Assembly (NCBI GenBank): GCA_963811365.1
Contig: CAWEQW010000006.1
Coordinates: 372,001-436,000 of the forward strand
DNA length: 64,000 bases
Reading direction: 5' to 3'
Source of the DNA: CAWEQW01 sp963811365
GTDB lineage: Bacteria; Actinomycetota; Actinomycetes; Propionibacteriales; Nocardioidaceae
Part shown: positions 43,623 through 52,396 of the stretch, piece after piece
Layout of the letters: every line of letters begins with the position of its first letter
Position numbering within the stretch: the stretch's first letter is position 1
The notes under the pieces: model-generated
The model's input: the letters and a program-made list of their open reading frames with translations, nothing else
Databases searched by the model: none
Told to the model about the DNA's origin: nothing
Made by a program: the position numbers and the translations under genes

Positions 43623-45695
43623 TCAGTGCACCTCGCCCGGGGCCCGGATCGTCTCGGGGGTGAGGACGTGCCGGGCCACGGCCCGACGCGCAGCCTGCGG
43701 ATCCACCAGCGCCTCGAACCGGGTGGCCGCCCGCGCCCGGCCACCGCCGCTCGGCTCCTCGTAGATCGCCCAGTTGGCTGCCGACTTGTGGATCCGGATG
43801 TAGTCGAAATGCCCGCGGTAGGCGGCGAACGCCGACCGGAACGGGATCCGGATCGTCACCTCGTCGTCGTGCAGCCCGAGGTTGGTGAAGTTGTTGGACC
43901 CCGTCCACACCACCCACGCCGAGGTGTCGGCACCGACCACCCCGGATACCGCGACGCTCTTCATGTGTGAGTACAGCGCCGCGACGATGCCGTTGCGCTG
44001 CGGGAAGATCGTCCGGCGCGCCATCATCCGCGGACCGGTGTTGGCGGTCAGCTGCTTGTAGACGCCATGGCTCATGAAGCTGTACAGGATCCTGACGTAG
44101 CACCCGCGGGCGTAGAGCCGGCGCACCTGGTCGGCGATGTAGGCGCCCCGCGCGCTGTGCCAGGCATGGATGTTGATCAGCACCAGGGTGTGCCCGTCGA
44201 TCCCGGCACCGCCGGTCGCGCCGTTGCACCGGATCGACCGCAGGTCGGCCATCGTCGGGTCGTCGGCCGCGGTGGCGGTCGGGTCGGGGTAGAACGTGGT
44301 GTCGTAAGGACCGGCCCGGAACTGCCGCAGCGGGTGGGCCAGCCGCCGGTCGGGGACCATCTCCTCGAAGACGCTGCGGAACTGCCCGTAGAGGCCGGCG
44401 CTCGTGGCGGCGGACGCCGACCCGGGGGCGCCCTCGACCGTGTACAGGTCGTTCCACTGCACGTGAGTCGCGTTGGAGGTCATGTTCGACGAGCCGACCA
44501 TCACCACGTTGCGCGCTGAGCCGGCCCTGCTGAACAGGTAGAACTTGGAGTGCAGGATCGCGGTGCCGCGGCAGCTGCCCTGGCAGCGGTAGGTGAAGCT
44601 GCGGGCGTGCCGGTCACCGCCGACCTGGTGCCGCAGCGCGCCCCAGCTCGGCGAGGTCCGGGCGTCGAGGTGGTTGTTCATCAGCAGCTGGACGCTCACG
44701 CAGCGTCGGTCTGCCCGGATCAGCGCGTCGACGAAGCTGCGGTCGGCGATGGAGTACAGCGCGATCTTGATCTCCGCGGGGAACAGGGCGGGCTTGGTGG
44801 GGCACTGGCCCCGCGAGTCGACCCGGTAGCCCGGCACCGCGTCGATGGTCCGCACGACGTTGCGGATGATCGCCCGGCGCTGGCTGAAGCTGCCGGTCGG
44901 GATGTTGAACCGGGCCCCCGGGGGAGGGGTGAACCTGCCGGGCGCGAAGGTCCGCCGCCGGACCAGCACCGTGACGGTGCTCGTCGCCGAGCCGACGGAG
45001 TCGCGCACTTCGTACCGGAGCGTGAGGTCACGGATCCTCCCGCGGGTGACCGTGACGGTGAGCGCCTTGGTCGTGGCGTTCACCCTCGTCGTGACGCCGT
45101 ACGGCAACGGCGAGGTGACCACACGGACCCTGGCCGCCGACGCCGGACACGGCCGCAGGGTGGTCTGACAGGTGTCGTTGGCGAGCAGGTCGACCGTGCC
45201 GGAGCCACCCAGCGGCACCCGTACGGCGTCCGGGCGCGCAACGACACCCGAGGGCACGACCGTCACCGTCACGCTCGCCGGGTCCGAGGTCGCCCCATCG
45301 AGGTCGGTGAGCCTGTAGGAGAGCACGACCGGCCCTCCGGCGTACCCGGCCGAGGCCGACACGGTCAGGATGCCTGTGGACCGGGCCAGGGCGTAGCTGA
45401 TCCCGGCGGGCAGACCACCGACCGGATCGGCCATCACCAGGCCGCCGGTCGGGGCCAGCGCCGACGGGAGGCACGGCGCCACCCCACCACACGTGTCGTT
45501 GGCGAGCAGTGCCACCTCGGCGCTGCCCCCCTTCCCGACCTCGGCGGTGTCCGCGACGGCCACCGGGGGTGCCGTCGCCAGGCGTACCGCTCCCGGCCCG
45601 TGGGCGGGCAGCGCGACCGCCTCGGCGGTCCCGGCCAGCACGGACGACGACGCAAGCATGCCGAGCACGGTCAGCACGCGGATCAGGTGTCGCAT
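43623..45695 (-). CDS. Secreted phospholipase D-fold protein with two Ig-like domains
   Basis: 690 residues. Signal peptide (MRHLIRVLTVLGMLASSSVLAG), two bacterial Ig/cadherin-like domains each with an LLANDTC motif (48-150 and 155-245), then a PLDc_2 pair. HKD-like motifs are HSKFYLFS (His382, Lys384) followed by GSSNMTSNA, and HMKSVAVS (His577, Lys579) followed by GSNNFTNLG. The Asp of HxKx4D is Ser in both (Ser389, Ser584). His and Lys, which form the active site, are intact, so phosphodiesterase activity is possible; substrate unknown. Several Cys pairs suggest an extracellular location. Confidence 0.85.
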   Translation of the reverse strand: MRHLIRVLTVLGMLASSSVLAGTAEAVALPAHGPGAVRLATAPPVAVADTAEVGKGGSAEVALLANDTCGGVAPCLPSALAPTGGLVMADPVGGLPAGISYALARSTGILTVSASAGYAGGPVVLSYRLTDLDGATSDPASVTVTVVPSGVVARPDAVRVPLGGSGTVDLLANDTCQTTLRPCPASAARVRVVTSPLPYGVTTRVNATTKALTVTVTRGRIRDLTLRYEVRDSVGSATSTVTVLVRRRTFAPGRFTPPPGARFNIPTGSFSQRRAIIRNVVRTIDAVPGYRVDSRGQCPTKPALFPAEIKIALYSIADRSFVDALIRADRRCVSVQLLMNNHLDARTSPSWGALRHQVGGDRHARSFTYRCQGSCRGTAILHSKFYLFSRAGSARNVVMVGSSNMTSNATHVQWNDLYTVEGAPGSASAATSAGLYGQFRSVFEEMVPDRRLAHPLRQFRAGPYDTTFYPDPTATAADDPTMADLRSIRCNGATGGAGIDGHTLVLINIHAWHSARGAYIADQVRRLYARGCYVRILYSFMSHGVYKQLTANTGPRMMARRTIFPQRNGIVAALYSHMKSVAVSGVVGADTSAWVVWTGSNNFTNLGLHDDEVTIRIPFRSAFAAYRGHFDYIRIHKSAANWAIYEEPSGGGRARAATRFEALVDPQAARRAVARHVLTPETIRAPGEVH

Positions 45696-46088
45696 CAGCC
45701 CCCCAGGACCGAACGGCCCGGGGCGGTCGACCCGGACAGATCTGTGAACAAGTCGATCGTCGCACCGACGGGCGGGCGCCGGGACCAACTCACCCGTTTC
45801 GTGACCCACGCACCGCTCGACGCGGTCCCCGGGACCCGCCTCGGCTCCGCGGCCCGGTCGGCGTCGAGGCGGCGGGAAGCGACCTCGGACGACTGCGTCA
45901 TCAGGCAAGGACCCCCGGGCGGACGAGCGGGCCACCGGCCGACCCCCCGGCCGCGTGGCACCCGCGGTGCTGCAGGCAGAACGTAGCCTAGGACCCGGCC
46001 GGCCGTGCGTCCGATGCGCGCGCAGGCCCTGGGGACAACTATTCGCTCGCCGGCGGCTGGGTACGGTATCCGGCCCGCGCCGGCCGCC

Positions 46089-46112
46089 GTCCGTCCCGTC
46101 CCGTCCCGTCCC
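46089..46112. repeat. Pentanucleotide repeat GTCCC, about 4.8 copies
   Basis: GTCC then four exact GTCCC units at 46093-46112, in the 648 bp gene-free stretch between the PLD-fold and rplI genes. Slippage could change spacing of any upstream element of the PLD gene. Confidence 0.7.
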
Positions 46113-46178
46113 GCGGAGCGCCGAACATCTGCAGGCCGGTTCAGCGTCACACTTTCTATACCGATTCGTTACTTGTAT

Positions 46179-46256
46179 GGGGCGACGGAACGCCAACCCC
46201 CGACGCCCCTGCCCAAGGCAGGAGGCCGCTCCCGTGCTGCGTGGGCGGTCTTCTGC
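46179..46256 (+). ncRNA. Candidate structured small RNA on the plus strand
   Basis: 46218-46229 pairs with 46245-46256 over 12 bp; two of these pairs are G-U only when read on the plus strand and become C-A mismatches on the minus strand. A competing stem CCTGCC/GGCAGG (46208-46213 with 46217-46222) and an upstream stem GGGGCG/CGCCCC (46179-46184 with 46204-46209) are also present. An AT-rich stretch (TTCTATACC to TTGTATGG, 46154-46180) could be its promoter. No reading frame with coding character is seen. A known class was not recognised; the C-rich segment recalls 6C RNA but this is not claimed. Confidence 0.4.
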
Positions 46257-46298
46257 TGAGGCGCCGCCAGCCGGTGACCCCGGACCGACACATCGCGA

Positions 46299-46326
46299 AG
46301 GGCCGCCCCCTGGTGGGAACGGCCCT
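46299..46326 (-). terminator. Terminator after rplI
   Basis: AGGGCCG (46299-46305) and CGGCCCT (46320-46326) form a hairpin 18 nt after the rplI stop, closing the ribosomal operon. Confidence 0.6.
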
Positions 46327-46343
46327 CTGCTGTGCGGTGCGCG

Positions 46344-46787
46344 TCAGGCAGGCACCACGTTGAGGTTGACGGTCGCGTCGACCTCGTCGTGGACCTTGAC
46401 GACCACCTGGTGGGTGCCGAGGGACTTGATCGGGTTGCCGAGGATGATCTTGCGCTTGTCCACCTGCGCACCGGAGGCGTTGATCGCCGAGGCGATGTCC
46501 GAGACGGTGACGGCACCGAACAGCCGGCCGCTCTCGCCGGCGCGGACCGGCAGCTGGATGATGCCGGCCTCGAGAGACGCCTTGATCTGCTGGGCATGGT
46601 CGAGGTCGCGCACCTCGCGGCTGGACCGGGCGGCCCTGATGGACTCGACGGTCCGCTCCCCGCCGCGCGTCCACCGGATCGCGAAGCCACGCGGGATGAG
46701 GAAGTTGCGGCCGTAGCCGTCCCGGACCTCGACGATGTCGCCGGGGGCCCCGAGACCGCCGACCTCCTGGGTGAGGATGAGCTTCAT
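46344..46787 (-). CDS. rplI: 50S ribosomal protein L9
   Basis: 147 residues: N-terminal domain MKLILTQEVGGLGAPGDIVEVRDGYGRNFLIPRGFA, long connecting helix, C-terminal domain LFGAVTVSDIASAI and KIILGNPIKSLGTHQV. Binds 23S rRNA at the L1 stalk base. Last gene of rpsF-ssb-rpsR-rplI; 14 bp after rpsR. Confidence 0.98.
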   Translation of the reverse strand: MKLILTQEVGGLGAPGDIVEVRDGYGRNFLIPRGFAIRWTRGGERTVESIRAARSSREVRDLDHAQQIKASLEAGIIQLPVRAGESGRLFGAVTVSDIASAINASGAQVDKRKIILGNPIKSLGTHQVVVKVHDEVDATVNLNVVPA

Positions 46788-46801
46788 CGGTCAGTCTCCT
46801 C

Positions 46802-47038
46802 TCAGCGAGCCGTGGACGTGTAGGGCAGCAGGGCGACCTCGCGGGCGTTCTTGACCGCGGTCGCGACGTCGCGCTGGTGCTGGACGCAGTTGCCGGTCAC
46901 CCGGCGGGCGCGGATCTTGCCGCGGTCGGAGATGAACTTGCGCAGCAGCGTGGTGTCCTTGTAGTCCACGAAGGACGCCTTCTCCTTGCAGAACTGGCAG
47001 ACCTTCTTCTTCGGCTTGCGAAGGACGGGCTTGGCCAT
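46802..47038 (-). CDS. rpsR: 30S ribosomal protein S18, zinc-binding (C+) form
   Basis: 78 residues. KKVCQFCKEKASFVDYKDTTLLRKFISDRGKIRARRVTGNC carries the CxxC and later Cys of the zinc-binding paralogue; actinobacteria may keep a zinc-free copy elsewhere, induced by Zur. Start MAKPVLRKPKK at 47038; upstream in-frame sequence is not conserved. S18 pairs with S6 in the 30S platform. Confidence 0.97.
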   Translation of the reverse strand: MAKPVLRKPKKKVCQFCKEKASFVDYKDTTLLRKFISDRGKIRARRVTGNCVQHQRDVATAVKNAREVALLPYTSTAR

Positions 47039-47126
47039 TGTGGTGCTCCTCACAGATGAGCCCGGCTGACGCCGGAATGGTCGGATGGATGGATGTGACG
47101 TCCGGCCGAGGCCGGATCGGAAGCCG

Positions 47127-47705
47127 TCAGAACGGAGGCTCCTCGGAGGACCCTCCGACGCCCGGAGTGGCCCACGGGTCGTTGGCCGGCTGACCACCGC
47201 CGTGCGAGCCGCCCTGGTTGCCGCCCCAGGAGCCGCCGCCCTGGCCGCCGCTCGACGCGCCCTGGCTGCCGCCGGCCGACCACGGGTCGTCCCCGCCGCC
47301 GAAGCCGCCGCCCTGGCCGCCGGCCTGGTTGCCGCCCTGACGGGTGGTCTTGGTGACCTTCGCCGTGGCGTAGCGCAGGCTCGGACCGACCTCGTCGACG
47401 TCGATCTCGAACACCGTGCGCTTCTCCCCCTCGCGTGTCTCGTAGGACCGGGCCTTGAGCCGCCCCGAGACGACCACCCGCATGCCGCGCTGCAGCGACT
47501 CGGCGGCGTTCTCCGCCGCCTGGCGCCACACCGAGCAGTTCAGGAACATCGCCTCGCCGTCGCGCCACTCGTTCGACTGGCGGTCGAACGTGCGCGGCGT
47601 CGAGGCGACGGTGAAGTTCGCGACCGCGGCACCCGACGGGGTGAAGCGGAGCTCCGGGTCGGCGGTCAGGTTTCCGACGACGGTGATGTCGGTCTCGCCT
47701 GCCAT
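47127..47705 (-). CDS. ssb: Single-stranded DNA-binding protein
   Basis: 192 residues: OB fold (about 1-115: DITVVGNLTADPELRFTPSGAAVANFTVAS, FLNCSVWRQAAENAAESLQRGMRVVVSGRLKARSYE), a Gly-rich linker with repeats of GGQGGG, and the acidic tip SSEEPPF that recruits partner proteins. Part of the rpsF operon, the usual place in bacteria. Confidence 0.98.
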   Translation of the reverse strand: MAGETDITVVGNLTADPELRFTPSGAAVANFTVASTPRTFDRQSNEWRDGEAMFLNCSVWRQAAENAAESLQRGMRVVVSGRLKARSYETREGEKRTVFEIDVDEVGPSLRYATAKVTKTTRQGGNQAGGQGGGFGGGDDPWSAGGSQGASSGGQGGGSWGGNQGGSHGGGQPANDPWATPGVGGSSEEPPF

Positions 47706-47763
47706 GTCAGGGCTCCCTGCTGTGGGCTGCGGTCTGCGGGTCGGGGACGAACCGAGAGGTCGG

Positions 47764-48054
47764 TCAGCGGAGGTCGGGCCGGATGACCTTGGTGCGCAGC
47801 ACCGACTCGTTCAGCGTGAGCTGACGGTCGAGCTCCTTCACCGTGGCCGGCTCGGCCTTGAGCTCCACGACGGCGTAGATGCCCTCGGACTTCTTGTCGA
47901 CCTCGTAGGCGAGCCGGCGACGGCCCCAGACGTCGACGTTCTCGATCGTGCCGCCGTCCTGGCGGACGACGTTGAGGTAGGTGTCGAGCGAAGGCGCGAC
48001 GGTGCGCTCTTCGAGGTCGGGATCGAGGATGACCATCACTTCATAGGCACGCAT
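47764..48054 (-). CDS. rpsF: 30S ribosomal protein S6
   Basis: 96 residues: MRAYEVMVILDPDLEERTVAPSLDTYLNVVRQDGGTIENVDVWGRRRLAYEVDKKSEGIYAVVELKAEP. Start at 48054 with GGAGGTGGAG upstream, within a leader that can fold to hide this site. First gene of the operon. Confidence 0.98.
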   Translation of the reverse strand: MRAYEVMVILDPDLEERTVAPSLDTYLNVVRQDGGTIENVDVWGRRRLAYEVDKKSEGIYAVVELKAEPATVKELDRQLTLNESVLRTKVIRPDLR

Positions 48055-48065
48055 AGCGGTCTCCA

Positions 48066-48108
48066 CCTCCTTCGGACTCGGCGGCCACGGCGTTTCCGTG
48101 GCAGGAGG
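48066..48108 (-). promoter_or_regulatory. rpsF leader structure, candidate S6:S18 binding element
   Basis: On the reverse strand CCTCC (48108-48104) pairs with the ribosome-binding GGAGG (48070-48066). Inside it a perfect 7 bp hairpin GCCACGG/CCGTGGC (48102-48096 with 48090-48084, loop AAACG) leaves a 13 nt one-sided bulge CGCCGAGTCCGAA. S6:S18 leaders are known to use such a hairpin with a CCG-bearing bulge to repress rpsF. A further stem CGTCGCG/CGCGACG (48119-48125 with 48146-48152) lies upstream. Confidence 0.6.
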
Positions 48109-48301
48109 GCTGTGCGTCCGTCGCGGGTCCGCCGGTCCGGCGGCTCGCGACGTGTCGACGGCCCGACACCCACTCTGGTCATGGGGTCGAGCCGAGGCGA
48201 CGTCGAGGATAACAGCGGCGTACCCGGCCGACGGAATCGTCGTCCACAGGCTCCGGACCGCGGCCGCCGGACCGTCGGATGCCGCTCCTAGCAGTGTCCG
48301 C

Positions 48302-49148
48302 ATGGCCTCCGCTCCCGCCCTCCCCGCGCTCGGTGCCCACGTCGACCAGTCCGACCCGGTCGGCGAGGCGAGGCCCGCGGGGCGACGCTGGTGCCAGTTC
48401 TTCCTCGGCGACCCGCAGGGCTACAAGGGGCCCGAGGTCGCCTACGAGGCCGGTGCCGAGGCGCTGCGCGAGGCCGCCGCGGCGGCCGGCGTCGACCTGT
48501 ACGTCCACGCGCCGTACATCATCAACGTCGCCACCACCAACAACCGGATCAGGATCCCGAGCCGCAAGCTGCTCCAGCAGCATCTCGACGCCGCGGCCGA
48601 CATCGGGGCGAAGGGCCTCGTCGTGCACGGCGGCCACGTCAACAAGGACGACGACCCGGAGAAGGGCTTCGACAACTGGCGCAAGGCGGTCGAGGCCACC
48701 GACTCAAGATCCCGCTGCTGATCGAGAACACCGCTGGAGGCGACAACGCGATGGCCCGCCGCCTCGACCGGGTCGCGCGGGTCTGGGAGGCGATCGGCGC
48801 CGCCGAGGGCGCCGAGAAGGTCGGCGTCTGCCTCGACACCTGCCACGCACACGCAGGCGGCATCGACCTGACGACCGTGGTGGAGCCGGTTGCGCGCGAT
48901 CACCGGACGGATCGACCTGGTCCACGCCAACGACAGCCGCGACGACTTCGGCTCCGGCGCGGACCGGCACACCAACCTCGGCCGCGGTCGGATCGACCAC
49001 CGACGCGGCTCGTCGGCCTGGTGCGCGAGGCCGGGGCGCCGGTCGTGATGCGAGACCCCGGGGGGCCCGTGCCGAGCACCGAGACGACCTCGCCTTCCTG
49101 CGGAGCACGACTGCTGAGCGCCGGCTCGCCGGGGACGCCACCGGATAG
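48302..49148 (+). pseudogene. nfo: Endonuclease IV (AP endonuclease), multiply frameshifted
   Basis: The TIM-barrel AP endonuclease is recognisable end to end but spread over all three frames: LYVHAPYIINVATTN and VVHGGHVN in one, LKIPLLIENTAGG and VCLDTCHAHAGG in another, IDLVHANDSRDDFGSGADRHTN in a third, ending DDLAFLRSTTAERRL. All metal ligands (His, Glu, Asp, His, Asp, His, Glu sets) are present in the pieces. Breaks lie near 48702, 48890, 48998, 49051 and 49072, a mix of +1 and -1. It would repair abasic sites if intact. Divergent from rpsF. Confidence 0.85.
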
Positions 49149-49159
49149 CCTCGGCCACC

Positions 49160-50315
49160 GTGAACCCCGTCGCGCTGACCGTCCGTACGATCACGCCCGA
49201 GGTCCACTCGAGCTTCATCGCGCACCCAGCGGTCGGCCAGCTTCCTGCAGACCCCGGCGTGGGGCATCGTCAAGAGCGAGTGGCGGAGGGAGTCGCTCGG
49301 CTGGTTCGCCGACGACGGCGGGCTCGTCGGCGCAGGGCTGGTGCTCTACCGCCGGCTGCCGCGCCTGCGCCGCTCCCTGGCCTACCTCCCGGAGGGGCCG
49401 CTCGTGGACTGGTCGAGCGCGCACCTCTCGGACTGGCTCGCGCCGATGACCCGGCACCTTCGCGAGCAGGGCGCGTTCGGCGTCCGGATGGGCCCGCCCG
49501 TGGTGAACCGCAGGTGGACCGCCGACCTCGTCAAGCAGGGCGTCGCCGACGAGGCGGTGACCCGGTTGGGCCAGCTGGCGCCGACGGAGCGCTCCCGTAC
49601 CGGGGCCGCGGTGGTCTCCCAGCTGCGCGAGCTCGGCTGGCGGCTGCAGAGCGCGGACGGTGGCTTCGCGGCAGGTCAGCCGCAGTTCAACTTCCAGATC
49701 CCGCTGCGGCACCCGACGGGTCGGCACGCTCCGAGGACGAGGTGCTGGCCGGGATGAACCAGCTCTGGCGGCGCAACATCAAGAAGGCCGCCAAGGCCGG
49801 CGTGCAGGTCACCCGGTCCGACCCCGGTGCTTCGACGCCGACCTCGCCGCCTTCCACGAGCTCTACCTGCGCACCGCCGAGCGCGACCACTTCACGCCAC
49901 GCCCGCTGGCGTACTTCCGGGCGATGATGACCGCGCTGCTCGCCGAGGAGCCGGACCGGATCCGGCTGTACCTCGCGCGCCACGAGGGCGACCTGGTGGC
50001 CGCCACGATCTGGGTCCGGGTCGGCGGCCACACCTGGTACTCCTACGGCGCGTCCTCCACCGAGAAGCGCGAGGTGCGTGGCTCGAACGCGGTGCAGTGG
50101 GAGATGATCCGCGACGCCCTGGCAGCCGGTGCCGACGTCTACGACCTGCGCGGCATCACCGAGACCCTCGACCCCGACGACCCGCACGTCGGCCTCGTCC
50201 AGTTCAAGGTCGGCACCGGAGGGGAGGCGGTCGAGTACGCCGGCGAGTGGGACCTGCCGCTCTCGCCGCTGCTGTACCGGCGCGTTCTCGCTCTACCTGG
50301 GCGCGAGGCGGGTGA
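49160..50315 (+). pseudogene. FemAB/FemX-family peptidyltransferase, multiply frameshifted
   Basis: GTG start 49160 reads NPVALTVRTITPEVHSSFIA, then breaks near 49228. Next frame gives SASFLQTPAWGIVKSEWRRESLGWF to QFNFQIPL, breaks near 49722; then VLAGMNQLWRRNIKKAAKAGVQV, breaks near 49827; then ADLAAFHELYLRTAERDHFTPRPLAYFRAM to GLVQFKVGTGGEAVEYAGEWDLPL, with a last break near 50283 before a GAFSLYL end. The family adds amino acids to lipid II stem peptides. Adjacent racemase-like gene suggests a peptidoglycan cross-bridge pair. Confidence 0.82.
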
Positions 50316-51354
50316 CCGATGCTGACCCGTACGTCGACGGCGACCGCTGGCGCGCGCACCTGCGGCGGGTCACCGACACCCAGCCGGGGGTCGTCCCGGT
50401 CATGAAGGGCAACGGCTACGGCTTCGGCATCGGGAGGCTGGCCCGCCGCGCCGACTGGCTCGGCGTGGACATGGTCGCCGTCGGCACCTACGACGAGCTC
50501 CCGCAGGTCGCGTCCCGCTTCGACGGCTCGCTGCTCGTGCTCACCCCGTGGCGGCCGTTCGACACCGCGGTGAGCTACGGCCCCCGCATCGTGCACACCG
50601 TCGGCCGCCTCGAGGACCTCGAGCAGCTCGTCGCCCGCGACGACCGGCCCCGGGTGGTCCTCGAGCGGCTCACCTCGATGCGCCGGCACGGCTTCGGCGC
50701 CTCTGACCTGCGCGCTGCCGCCGCGCTCGCCCGCAGCAGCGGCCGGGTCGTGCTGGAGGGGGCGGCGCTGCACCTCCCGATGACGTCCGGCTCCCACCTC
50801 GACGAGGTCGAGCGGCTGATGACCGACATCGTCGCCGCGGGGCTGGCCGGTGTCGTCTACACCTCTCACCTGGCCGAGGCGGAGATGGCCACCCTGCGGG
50901 CCGCCTACCCCGACGTCACGTTCCGGCCACGCGTCGGCACCGGACTCTGGCTGGGCGCGGCCGAGGCCCTCGCGGTCCGCTCCACCGTGCTCGACGTGCA
51001 CCCCGTCGAGCGGGGGACGCGTTCGGCTACCGGGGCCGCTCGGCGCCGCGTGCAGGCTGGATCCTGGTCGTGTCGGGCGGTACGGCGCACGGCGTGGGCC
51101 TGGAGGCCCCGACGGGCGGCAGCACCCTGCGCGCCCGGGCGGTGCGGCTCGCGCAGGGCGGGCTCGACGCCGTGGGACTGGTGCGCTCGCCGTTCACGGT
51201 CGACGGCAGGCTGCGGCTGTTCGGGGAGCCGCCGCACATGCAGGTGTCGCTGCTGTTCCTGCCGCGCGGCGCCGGGGTCCCGCGGATCGGGGACGAGGTC
51301 GACGTCCGGGTCCGGCACACCATCGCGACGTTCGACCGGACGCTGGTCAGCTGA
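50312..51354 (+). pseudogene. Alanine racemase-like protein, one frameshift
   Basis: GTG start 50312 overlaps the end of the FemAB gene. PLP lysine is in VPVMKGNGYGFG, followed by an alr-type barrel (VDMVAVGTYDELPQVASRF, FRPRVGTGLWLG). The frame breaks near 51013 in a run of five G; one missing base restores GYRGRSAPRAGWILVVSGGTAHGVGLEAPTG to VRHTIATFDRTLVS. The C-terminal beta domain is unlike housekeeping Alr, so it may act on another amino acid. It ends 8 bp inside the convergent dehydrogenase. Confidence 0.8.
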
Positions 51355-52396
51355 GCGTCAGGACGACCTTGACGTCGTTCTCGTCGTGCTCGAAGGCGTC
51401 CGCCGCGCGCTCGATCGGGAGCCGGCGGGTCACCAGCCGGCCCAACCAGTCGAGGTCGGCGGCGGCGAGCGCCTCGGCGGCCTGCCGGTAGTGCCGCAGG
51501 TTGGCGTTCACCGAGCCGACCACGACGTCGTTCTCGAGCACCAGCTCGCGGTTCAGCTCGCCGGCGTCCACTCGCAGCGAGCGGCCGCGTGAGGACACCC
51601 CGGTCAGGCAGACGATGCCGTACGACGCCGTGCCCGCCATCGACGCCAGCACGACGGAAGGCGCTCCGGTGGCCTCGACGACCACATCGGGACACAGCTG
51701 CTGCGACACGGTGTCCACGTCGTCGGTGTGGTACGTGGCGCCCAGCTGCTGCACGAGCTCGGCCTTGAGCCCGCCGCGGTCCCGGTCGAGGACGTGCACG
51801 TCGAGCCCGCGCTGCCGGCCGAGCATCGCCGCGAGCAGGCCGATCGGCCCCGCGCCCGTGACCAGCACCCGCTGCGGCTCGAACCAGGCGCGGTCCCCGA
51901 CCAGCTGGACCTGCTCCCACGCCTTGGCCACCACGGTCGTCGGCTCCATGAGCACGCCGACCGCCTCCAGCCCCGGGTCGAGGCGCACGGCGTAGTCGGT
52001 CTCGACCGCCCAGAGCTCGCTGGCGTACCCGTCGAGCTGCTTGATCCCCCGCTCGACGTACTTCCCGTTGCGGCACATGTCGAACTCACCGACCGCGCAG
52101 GCCCCGCAGGGCACCGGGTCGGGCCGGCGGACCACGCCAACGACCAGGTCGCCTGCGGAGAAGTCGGAGCCCTTCGGCGCCGTACGCACCCGGCCCAGCG
52201 ACTCGTGGCCGAGCACCAGCCGGTCGCGGCCCTCCGGCGGCCAGCCGTAGTCACCCTCGGCGATCTCGCGGTCGGTGCCACACACGCCGACCGCGAGTCC
52301 CTCGACCAGCAGCTCCCCGTCGCCGGGCTCGGGATCGGGAAGGTCGGTGACCTCGAGACTGTCGGCGGTCATCGGCACGGTCGTCAGCGCACGCAT
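51347..52396 (-). CDS. Zinc-dependent glucose/alcohol dehydrogenase, MDR family
   Basis: 349 residues. Catalytic zinc site VGVCGTDREIAEGDYG and LGHESLGRV, structural zinc Cys set DPVPCGACAVGEFDMC, NAD(P) motif VLVTGAGPIGLLAAMLGR. The WPPEGRDRLVLGHE and ELNRELVLENDVVVGSVNAN segments match glucose 1-dehydrogenase of the Sulfolobus/Haloferax type. SD AAAGGGG precedes the ATG at 52396. Substrate is presumptive. Confidence 0.85.
   Translation of the reverse strand: MRALTTVPMTADSLEVTDLPDPEPGDGELLVEGLAVGVCGTDREIAEGDYGWPPEGRDRLVLGHESLGRVRTAPKGSDFSAGDLVVGVVRRPDPVPCGACAVGEFDMCRNGKYVERGIKQLDGYASELWAVETDYAVRLDPGLEAVGVLMEPTTVVAKAWEQVQLVGDRAWFEPQRVLVTGAGPIGLLAAMLGRQRGLDVHVLDRDRGGLKAELVQQLGATYHTDDVDTVSQQLCPDVVVEATGAPSVVLASMAGTASYGIVCLTGVSSRGRSLRVDAGELNRELVLENDVVVGSVNANLRHYRQAAEALAAADLDWLGRLVTRRLPIERAADAFEHDENDVKVVLTLS

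Noticed and set aside
46179..46260. 6C RNA or a known riboswitch
   Set aside because: C-rich stretches are suggestive, but the consensus could not be matched by eye; left as an unnamed candidate.
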